Source of the DNA: Alphaproteobacteria bacterium
GTDB taxonomy: Bacteria; Pseudomonadota; Alphaproteobacteria; SMXP01
Reading direction: 5' to 3'
Assembly: GCA_028280675.1 (NCBI GenBank)
Contig: JANQLI010000173.1
Span: forward strand, 1 to 12,439
Length of the DNA stretch: 12,439 nt
How positions within the stretch are numbered: the first letter of the stretch is position 1; the number at the start of each line of letters is the position of its first letter. A program made the position numbers and the translations under genes. The notes under the pieces were generated by a model, which was not told the DNA's origin, ran no database searches, and saw nothing but the letters and a program-made list of their open reading frames with translations. Below, in pieces: positions 7,358 through 12,439 of the stretch.

Positions 7358-7366
7358 CTATCCACA
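7358..7366 (+). promoter_or_regulatory. Third DnaA-like box
   Basis: CTATCCACA differs from the DnaA consensus TTATCCACA only in the first base. It is about 80 bases from the 7269-7290 pair, on the side of the NDUFA12 gene. Confidence 0.35.
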
Positions 7367-7433
7367 TCTTTTTGATGACCAGAGTGGATTTGGCACGGAA
7401 TTGCAGTGGACCGGGACAGGGCGAAGTGGCATA

Positions 7434-7461
7434 TTGCGCCGCGAATCCGGCCCGGTATAAA
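7434..7461 (+). promoter_or_regulatory. Candidate promoter of the NDUFA12-mlaD operon
   Basis: TTGCGC (7434-7439) and TATAAA (7456-7461) are spaced by 16 bases; the -10 matches TATAAT at five of six positions and the -35 is weak. Transcription would start near 7468 and give a leader of about 29 bases. A GANTC site (GAATC 7443-7447) lies in the spacer. No gene is seen in 6999-7496: the short open frames there lack ribosome sites and family resemblance. Confidence 0.4.
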
Positions 7462-7496
7462 CGGATGCGGCAACTGTTGAGTATGATGAGGCCTTC

Positions 7497-7895
7497 ATGG
7501 TGGACCTTCTGAAAAAGATTTTTACATGGTGGAATGGGGCAACCCTCGGGACCCTCTTTTTCACCAAGCGCCAAGGGGTCAAAATTGGCGAGGATGAATA
7601 CGGCAACACCTATTATGAGGCGCGCAAGGCGGTGCCGGGTTACCCAAAGCGGCGCTGGGTCATCTATAACGGTGTTGCTGAGGCCTCACGGGTTCCGGTG
7701 GATTGGCATGGCTGGCTGCACCACACTTTCGATGTGCCGCCGAGCGAGAAACCTCTCGCGCGGCAGCCATGGGAAAAAGACCATATGCCCAATATGTCAG
7801 GGACGCCATTGGCCTATCGCCCACCGGGAAGCCTGGCCGAGGGCGCCGCGCGTGACGCAGCGACGGGCGATTACGAAGCTTGGCAGCCTGAGTAA
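7497..7895 (+). CDS. NDUFA12-family subunit of NADH:ubiquinone oxidoreductase
   Basis: A 132-residue protein matching the NDUFA12 (B17.2) family, an accessory subunit of respiratory complex I shared by alphaproteobacteria and mitochondria, bound to the peripheral arm on the cytoplasmic side. Recognised features are GEDEYGNTYYEA (31-42), the RRWVIYNG block (52-59), and VPVDWHGWLHHTFDVPP (67-83); the rest of the C-terminus is Pro/Gly-rich and ends in YEAWQPE. There is no signal peptide or membrane segment. GAGG at 7488-7491, five bases before the ATG, supports the start. It is the first gene of a + strand run, 35 bases before mlaD. The core nuo genes are not in the window; in this class the NDUFA12 gene usually lies away from them, beside mlaD and the DUF2155 gene. 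Confidence 0.95.
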   Translation: MVDLLKKIFTWWNGATLGTLFFTKRQGVKIGEDEYGNTYYEARKAVPGYPKRRWVIYNGVAEASRVPVDWHGWLHHTFDVPPSEKPLARQPWEKDHMPNMSGTPLAYRPPGSLAEGAARDAATGDYEAWQPE

Positions 7896-7930
7896 GACGA
7901 AGTGATTTTGGGGAGTGAACGGGGAAGACA

Positions 7931-8389
7931 ATGAAAACAGATATTTTTGAAACGATCGTTGGCGCTGTTGTGGTTGGCATTGCCGCCGTCTTCTTCTTCT
8001 ATGCTTATACCACCACCGACTCTGGAACAAAAACCGGTTACGATCTCACCGCGCGTTTCAGTAAAGTCGATGGCGTCACCACGGGCAGTGATGTGCGCAT
8101 GTTTGGCATTAAGATCGGCACCGTGACCGATCTTGTTCTTGACCAAGACAAATATATGGCTGTCGCGACGCTGACCATCAACGACGATGTTCAATTGCCG
8201 GAAGACACCTCGGTCCGCATCACTGCTGAAAGCCTGCTGGGCGGGAACTATGTAGATGTGATGCCAGGCGGCAGTTTCGACTATCTCGCCGCGGGCGATG
8301 AGATCGAATATACCCAAGGCACCGTGAACATCATGGATATGGTTGGCGGCGCTATCCTGGCGATTGGCGGTGATGATGAAGACGAATAA
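7931..8389 (+). CDS. mlaD: MlaD-type MCE-domain phospholipid transport protein
   Basis: A 152-residue protein with one N-terminal membrane segment (about 8-27, GAVVVGIAAVFFFYAY) followed by a single periplasmic MCE domain (about 37-114, with FSKVDGVTTGSDVRMFGIKI and ITAESLLGGNYVDVMPGG). MlaD forms a hexamer on the inner-membrane MlaFEDB transporter and helps keep phospholipids out of the outer leaflet of the outer membrane. The tail (GGAILAIGGDDEDE) is short and acidic. The start is supported by GGGGA just before the ATG. mlaE, mlaF and mlaB are absent here, so its partners must be encoded elsewhere; a lone mlaD between NDUFA12 and DUF2155 genes is common in this class. Confidence 0.92.
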   Translation: MKTDIFETIVGAVVVGIAAVFFFYAYTTTDSGTKTGYDLTARFSKVDGVTTGSDVRMFGIKIGTVTDLVLDQDKYMAVATLTINDDVQLPEDTSVRITAESLLGGNYVDVMPGGSFDYLAAGDEIEYTQGTVNIMDMVGGAILAIGGDDEDE

Positions 8390-8413
8390 CGTCTTTCATT
8401 GCAGCTCACGATC

Positions 8414-9172
8414 ATGAGCGCGAAAACATCTCAAACCATTTGGAATGCAGATCGCTATGTGCGCGAAGCCGCCTATGTGACGGAGCTTGGGGCGAATGTT
8501 TTCAATTTGCTCAATCCGCAACCGGGTGAGCATATTCTCGATCTTGGGTGCGGCGATGGCCGTCTCAGCCAGCAGATCAAGGAGTCAGGCGCCAGTGTGG
8601 TTGGCGTTGACGCCAGTGACTCGATGGTTGCCACGGCCCGTGATCGCGGAATCGATGCGCGCCTTATGAACGGGCATTCTCTTGCCTTCGACTCTGAGTT
8701 TGATGCTGTTTTTTCGAATGCTGCGTTGCATTGGATGCCCCGTGCAGAAGATGTGGCGGCTGGGGTTGCGAAAGCGTTAAAGCCGGGTGGGCGTTTCGTC
8801 GGAGAATTTGGCGGGTTTGGCAATGTTGCCGCCATCGTCTCAACCATTATCGCGGTATTAAGAAGCCATGGCTTTCCTGCGGAGGACTTTAACCCTTGGT
8901 ATAATCCTCGTGTGGCAGAATACACCGAGGTTCTGGAAAAGGCAGGATTTGCGGTTAAGGACATGACCTTAATATATCGGCCAACGCATTTGCCGCAGGG
9001 AATGGAGGCTTGGCTGACAATGTTCGCCGCTGACTTTTTTGACCCGCTCGGCGACCGCCGGGATGCGCTCAAGAGCGAGGTGGTTGAGGCATTGCGGACA
9101 ATGCTGCAGGATCAGCAAGGAGAGTGGTATGCTGACCATGTGCGCCTTCGTTTTGTCGCATTGAAGGGCTAA
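8414..9172 (+). CDS. Class I SAM-dependent methyltransferase, trans-aconitate methyltransferase-like
   Basis: A 252-residue cytoplasmic methyltransferase with the Rossmann motifs in order: motif I ILDLGCGDGRL (41-51), the acidic residue Asp66 (VVGVDAS) that would bind the SAM ribose, FDAVFSNAALHWM (96-108), and LKPGGRFVGEF (122-132). The SNAALHWM segment is typical of Tam-like (trans-aconitate 2-methyltransferase) proteins and of related small-molecule methyltransferases; the substrate cannot be told. The frame is open to a TTG at 8399, but the ATG at 8414 (MSAKTSQTIWNADRY) fits the family better; neither has a strong ribosome site, and the gene starts 24 bases after the mlaD stop, so it may be translated by coupling. 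It sits inside a block where I would expect the DUF2155 gene next to mlaD. Confidence 0.85.
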   Translation: MSAKTSQTIWNADRYVREAAYVTELGANVFNLLNPQPGEHILDLGCGDGRLSQQIKESGASVVGVDASDSMVATARDRGIDARLMNGHSLAFDSEFDAVFSNAALHWMPRAEDVAAGVAKALKPGGRFVGEFGGFGNVAAIVSTIIAVLRSHGFPAEDFNPWYNPRVAEYTEVLEKAGFAVKDMTLIYRPTHLPQGMEAWLTMFAADFFDPLGDRRDALKSEVVEALRTMLQDQQGEWYADHVRLRFVALKG

Positions 9173-9207
9173 ACCATACCGGCACGGATTAAAGAATTGG
9201 TTGAATA

Positions 9208-9909
9208 ATGAATTTTAAATATATGAAAATTCAGGGAATTATTTGCTCTCTTTCTGTTGTGGCTGTGTTATCGGTTCCAGCGTTTGCCCAGGAAGAGAAC
9301 AGAGCAGACCCCTCCACGGAGGAGGACGTGTCCCTTGAAGAAATGTGGGAACGGGCTCTCGCGGACGATCCAAGTGACGACCAAGCTGAACAGGATGATG
9401 CGATTGGCGACCTCATTGATCACACTGAGACGGTGGAGTCGGAACAGGAGACTGACGGCCCCGTGTCTGACTCATTATTTGCCCCAGAGAACCTCCCAAG
9501 GTCCGATGTGATCACGACGGATTCCGCACGCAGCAATACCCGTGACGAAACGGCTGATCTCGATGAAGGCCCATTAGAAATCACACCGCGTCAGGTCACG
9601 GTGCGTGCCTTAGAAAAAGTTACGGCGCGCATTACTGATATTGTGTTAGGTGTCGATGAAACGGTGCGTTTCAAATCACTCGACATCACGATGCGGACCT
9701 GTAACAAGCGTCCTCCTGAGGAACCACCGGAAACAACTGCGTTTCTTGAAATCGTCTATAATAAAGAAAACGGTGATCAGGAGAATGTCTTCACAGGATG
9801 GATGTTTGCATCAAGCCCAGCGCTGAATGCTCTTGAGCATGCGGTTTATGATGTCTGGGTTATTGATTGTAAGATTGAAGAGCCCGAAGCGGCCGCTGGT
9901 AACGAATAA
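9208..9909 (+). CDS. Secreted DUF2155-domain protein, function unknown
   Basis: A 233-residue protein with a signal peptide (1-27, hydrophobic IICSLSVVAVLSVPAFA, cleavage expected after AFA), so probably periplasmic. Residues 28-125 are low in complexity and strongly acidic, probably unstructured. Residues 128-221 are the DUF2155 domain: VTVRALEKVTARI, CNKRPPEEPPETTAFLEI, FTGWMFASSPALNALEH and VYDVWVIDC, with Cys165 and Cys221 that could form a disulfide. The biochemical role is unknown; its usual place beside mlaD suggests, but does not show, a cell-envelope job. An ATG at 9223 would also give a good signal peptide, and neither start has a clear ribosome site. The last 64 bases run antisense to the end of aat. 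Confidence 0.9.
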   Translation: MNFKYMKIQGIICSLSVVAVLSVPAFAQEENRADPSTEEDVSLEEMWERALADDPSDDQAEQDDAIGDLIDHTETVESEQETDGPVSDSLFAPENLPRSDVITTDSARSNTRDETADLDEGPLEITPRQVTVRALEKVTARITDIVLGVDETVRFKSLDITMRTCNKRPPEEPPETTAFLEIVYNKENGDQENVFTGWMFASSPALNALEHAVYDVWVIDCKIEEPEAAAGNE

Positions 9910-10496
9910 AAATCCGACGTTTGCTCAATCGCTTCTCTTAAGCGTTCTTTATAAATCTCTCGTGGTATTTCAATTGCACCAAACTGCTCAAGATGCGCCG
10001 TGATGAACTGCGTATCTAGTAATGTGTAGCCACCCGCAATCAAGCGCGCGACAAGATGCACCAGCGCCACTTTGCTGGCGTCATTCTCTCGGCTGAACAT
10101 GCTCTCACCGAAAAACGCAGCGCCGATAGAAACACCATAGAGACCGCCGACCAATTGTCCACGACGCCAGCATTCAATACTATGCGCGTATCCTTGTTCA
10201 TGGAGACCTGTATAAAGCGCAATGATTTGATCGTTAATCCACGTCGTATTGCGGCCACGGCTCGGCATAGAGCATGCGGTGATGCAATCATGAAAAGCGC
10301 GATTGAAGCTGACTTGAAACTTTTCAGCTTTAACCACACGTGCGAGGCGCCGGGGGATATGGAAGTCATCAAGAGGGATGATGCCACGCTCCTCCGGATC
10401 AACCCAAAAGAGCGAAGGATCATGCCGGTCTTCCGACATAGGGAAAATGCCATTGGCATAAGCATTGAGAAGATCGTTGAGAGACAGCGTGGACAT
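9846..10496 (-). CDS. aat: Leucyl/phenylalanyl-tRNA--protein transferase
   Basis: A 216-residue cytoplasmic enzyme that moves Leu or Phe from aminoacyl-tRNA to the N-terminus of proteins beginning with Arg or Lys, marking them for ClpS/ClpAP. Family signatures: YANGIFPMSED (13-23), LFWVDPEERGIIPL (29-42), INDQIIALYTGLHEQGYAHS (87-106), GGLYGVSIGAAFFGESMFS (117-135), DASKVALVHL (139-148), LLDTQFITAHLEQFGAIEIP (159-178). The core ends near residue 196; the last 20 residues (YSLPAAAS ... SITQTS) lie antisense to the DUF2155 gene. The start ATG at 10496 is 18 bases after the accC stop, preceded by AGAGAG; an ATG directly after GAGGAG (10508) is in another frame and does not give Aat. It is the last gene of the aroQ-accB-accC-aat operon. 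Confidence 0.96.
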   Translation of the reverse strand: MSTLSLNDLLNAYANGIFPMSEDRHDPSLFWVDPEERGIIPLDDFHIPRRLARVVKAEKFQVSFNRAFHDCITACSMPSRGRNTTWINDQIIALYTGLHEQGYAHSIECWRRGQLVGGLYGVSIGAAFFGESMFSRENDASKVALVHLVARLIAGGYTLLDTQFITAHLEQFGAIEIPREIYKERLREAIEQTSDFYSLPAAASGSSILQSITQTS

Positions 10497-10514
10497 TGCT
10501 CTCTACCATTCTCC

Positions 10515-11852
10515 TCAAAGACCTAGATATTCTTCCAGCCAGCGGATCGTATAATCACCAGAGATCACTTCAGGCTGATGAATAAGATCTCGGAAAAGAG
10601 GGATGGTTGTTTCAACGCCTTCGACGACAAATTCTTCAAGCGCGCGTTGGATAAGGCGCAAACAATCTTCGCGCGATGCGCCATAAACGATCAGCTTTCC
10701 GATTAAGCTGTCATAATATGGTGGAATGCGATACCCCGCATACATTGCGGAATCGAGGCGAATACCAGGCCCCCCGGGTGGATGGAAGCGCTGAATATCG
10801 CCAGGCGAGGGCGTGAATGTTTTGGGGTTTTCCGCATTGATACGGCATTCAATGGAGTGGCCAGTTAGAACAACATCGTCTTGCGTGATGCGCAGAGGCT
10901 CGCCTGCGGCAACGCGAATCTGTTCTTTCAAAAGATCAATACCGGTCACCATCTCGGTAATGGGGTGTTCAACCTGAATCCGCGTATTCATTTCGATGAA
11001 ATAAAATTCACCGTTTTCGAAAAGAAACTCGACCGTCCCGACACCGACATAGCCGAGCTTTTTGATTGCGTTGGTGACTGTCTCGCCGATTTTGGCCCGT
11101 GCAGACGCATCGATCACAGGAGAGGGTGCTTCCTCAAACACTTTTTGATGGCGGCGTTGCAGTGAGCAATCGCGTTCGCCGAGATGAATCACATTGCCAT
11201 GTTTGTCAGCGAGCACTTGTATTTCGATATGACGCGGGTTGCCAAGATACTTTTCCATATACACAGCGTCATTGCCGAAAGCGACGCGCGCTTCTGACCG
11301 TGTGGTGTTATAGGCTTCGTCCATTTCGGATTCCGCGTTGACAATTTTCATACCACGCCCGCCGCCACCGGCAGCGGCTTTGATGAGCACTGGGTAACCG
11401 ATTTCGCGCGCAAAGGCGATGGCTTGTTCAACCGTTTCGACTTCACCATCAGACCCAGGCACGATAGGAATGCCAAGCTTTTCGGCCGTGATCTTGGCTG
11501 TGATCTTGTCGCCCATCAATTTGATGTGCTCAGAGGTTGGGCCGATGAATGTAATGTTGTGTTCTTCGAGAATCTCAACAAATTTTGGATTCTCTGACAA
11601 AAAGCCATAGCCAGGATGAATTGCATTTGCACCGCTTATTTCGCAAGCCGACACAATTGCAGGGATGTTGAGATAGCTTTCGGTCGGTGAGTTTGGGCCA
11701 ATACAGACGCTTTCATCGGCAAGGCGGACATGCATGGCATTTTCGTCGGCTGTGGAATGCACAGCCACTGTTGCAATCCCGAGATCTCGGCATGCGCGAT
11801 GAATGCGCAGGGCGATTTCGCCACGATTTGCGATGAGGACTTTATCAAACAT
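10515..11852 (-). CDS. accC: Acetyl-CoA carboxylase, biotin carboxylase subunit
   Basis: This cytoplasmic ATP-grasp enzyme uses ATP and bicarbonate to carboxylate the biotin on AccB, the first half of malonyl-CoA formation in fatty acid synthesis. Its 445 residues nearly match the 449 of E. coli AccC, and the key positions are one lower: Lys116, Lys158, glycine loop GGGGRGM (162-168), HQK at 235-237, Glu275 (GTVEFLF), Glu287, Asn289, Arg291 and Glu295 (EMNTRIQVEHP). The N-terminal biotin carboxylase fold starts at once (MFDKVLIANRGEIALRI). Its AGGA ribosome site overlaps the accB stop codon, with nine bases between the genes, so translation is probably coupled to accB and keeps the two proteins in proportion. 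No defect is seen. Confidence 0.99.
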   Translation of the reverse strand: MFDKVLIANRGEIALRIHRACRDLGIATVAVHSTADENAMHVRLADESVCIGPNSPTESYLNIPAIVSACEISGANAIHPGYGFLSENPKFVEILEEHNITFIGPTSEHIKLMGDKITAKITAEKLGIPIVPGSDGEVETVEQAIAFAREIGYPVLIKAAAGGGGRGMKIVNAESEMDEAYNTTRSEARVAFGNDAVYMEKYLGNPRHIEIQVLADKHGNVIHLGERDCSLQRRHQKVFEEAPSPVIDASARAKIGETVTNAIKKLGYVGVGTVEFLFENGEFYFIEMNTRIQVEHPITEMVTGIDLLKEQIRVAAGEPLRITQDDVVLTGHSIECRINAENPKTFTPSPGDIQRFHPPGGPGIRLDSAMYAGYRIPPYYDSLIGKLIVYGASREDCLRLIQRALEEFVVEGVETTIPLFRDLIHQPEVISGDYTIRWLEEYLGL

Positions 11853-11861
11853 TACGGCGTC

Positions 11862-12347
11862 CTATTCGATGATGACGAGTGGTTCGCCAAATTCGACCGG
11901 CTGCTCGTTTTCAACCAGGATTTTTTTCACCGTCCCGCTTTTTGGCGCGGGGATTGGGTTCATGGTCTTCATCGCTTCCACGATCATCAAAGTTTGGCCC
12001 TCGCTGACTTGCGCCCCTTCGGTGATAAAGAATGGCTCACCCGGTGATGGCGCAAGATAGGCTGTGCCCACCATTGGTGAGGCGACAGCGCCAGGATGTG
12101 CCGCAAGTTCGTCAGGGGCAGAAGATGCGCTAGCGCTGGCGTCTGATGTTGCCGCGAGAGGAGCTGCTGCCGCGGGTGCAGGTGCAGGGGCGACAGCCAT
12201 GGCGGCGGCTCCTGCTTGCCTTGACACGCGCACGCGCAAACCGTGCTGCTCGATTTCGATTTCCGTGAGATCGGTTTCTCCCAGAAGATCTGCAAGGCCT
12301 CGGATCATATCATGATCAACAGATGCTTTTTGTTTTTTGTCAGTCAC
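11862..12347 (-). CDS. accB: Acetyl-CoA carboxylase, biotin carboxyl carrier protein
   Basis: A 161-residue carrier whose biotin swings between AccC and the carboxyltransferase AccAD. The N-terminal part (1-44) is followed by an Ala/Pro-rich flexible linker (about 45-88) and the biotinyl domain (about 89-161); the biotinylation site is Lys127 in VEAMKTMNPI, with the usual two residues PA at 133-134 after it. The start is GTG at 12347: an in-frame TGA lies just upstream and GGAG occurs about 12 bases before it; the next in-frame ATG (Met14) would cut into the conserved start. The gene lies 22 bases after the aroQ stop and nine before accC. The - strand transcript comes from upstream of aroQ, outside the window. 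Confidence 0.97.
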   Translation of the reverse strand: MTDKKQKASVDHDMIRGLADLLGETDLTEIEIEQHGLRVRVSRQAGAAAMAVAPAPAPAAAAPLAATSDASASASSAPDELAAHPGAVASPMVGTAYLAPSPGEPFFITEGAQVSEGQTLMIVEAMKTMNPIPAPKSGTVKKILVENEQPVEFGEPLVIIE

Positions 12348-12369
12348 GGTCTGGTCTCACTCCATTACC

Positions 12370-12439
12370 TTAGTCAGCGCTGCTTGCGCCGAGAATGTTG
12401 ATAAGGGCGTCAATGGCCCGTTCATAGCCTTGAGCGCCA
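12370..12439 (-). CDS. aroQ: 3' end of type II 3-dehydroquinate dehydratase (partial)
   Basis: Only the last 22 codons and the stop are in the window: GAQGYERAIDALINILGASS, then AD and TAA. GAQGY followed by a short helix is the C-terminal signature of AroQ, which dehydrates 3-dehydroquinate to 3-dehydroshikimate in the shikimate pathway. The order aroQ-accB-accC, known from many proteobacteria, supports the call. The rest lies beyond base 12439. Confidence 0.85.
   Translation of the reverse strand, partial: GAQGYERAIDALINILGASSAD

Noticed and set aside
7269..7366. Chromosomal origin of replication.
   Set aside because: Three boxes are too few, there is no clear AT-rich unwinding region, and none of the genes usually beside alphaproteobacterial origins is present; a regulatory role fits better.
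7320..7376. Small open frame of 18 codons (MLRSEKGWAKGQIYPHLF).
   Set aside because: No convincing ribosome site, very short, no resemblance to a known peptide, and it runs through a DnaA-like box.
7391..7405. Sigma-54-like promoter TGGCACG ... TTGCA upstream of the NDUFA12 gene.
   Set aside because: The GG to GC spacing is one base short of the strict sigma-54 requirement, and no activator gene is nearby.
9930..9949. Small stem CGCTT-AAGCG followed by TTCTTT, as a terminator for the + strand operon.
   Set aside because: A 5-bp stem without a solid U-run, inside conserved aat codons; too weak to call.

Overview
The window is a stretch of housekeeping DNA from an alphaproteobacterium. The assignment rests on four things: an NDUFA12-type complex I subunit, which bacteria have mainly in the Alphaproteobacteria and mitochondria share; the neighbourhood NDUFA12 - mlaD - DUF2155 - aat - accC - accB - aroQ, familiar from that class; a long (1253-residue) class II NrdJ; and an AspRS with the FRDED-ARADRS type of motif 2. 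Family or genus cannot be fixed from sequence alone. I see no transposase, integrase, tRNA, rRNA, CRISPR array or phage gene.

Layout. 1-180: untranslated DNA with a TTGACA box and a small hairpin ahead of aspS. 181-1995 (+): aspS, followed by a terminator. 2101-2224: two long imperfect hairpins side by side, which look like intergenic repeat elements. 2244-3125 (+): a TauD/TfdA-type dioxygenase of unknown substrate. 3146-3229: two more inverted repeats in the gap between convergent genes. 3237-6998 (-): nrdJ. 6999-7496: a 498-base divergent regulatory region with candidate promoters for both sides, a perfect DnaA box plus two near matches, and a possible pair of NrdR boxes. 7497-9909 (+): NDUFA12-family protein, mlaD, a class I methyltransferase and a secreted DUF2155 protein, closely spaced and probably one transcript. 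9846-12439 (-): aat, accC, accB and the 3' end of aroQ, an operon reading toward the previous one; aat and the DUF2155 gene overlap tail to tail by 64 bases.

How the genes fit together. aspS and aat both concern tRNA: charging it with aspartate, and using aminoacyl-tRNA to tag proteins for N-degron turnover. nrdJ supplies deoxynucleotides and its upstream region carries signs of replication-linked control. NDUFA12 serves complex I, and MlaD handles phospholipid traffic to or from the outer membrane. AccB and AccC carry out the first step of fatty acid synthesis, and AroQ belongs to the shikimate pathway.

I found no convincing new multi-gene system. The parts most worth checking are the regulatory region between nrdJ and the NDUFA12 gene, the antisense overlap of aat with the DUF2155 gene, and the methyltransferase sitting inside an otherwise conserved gene block.
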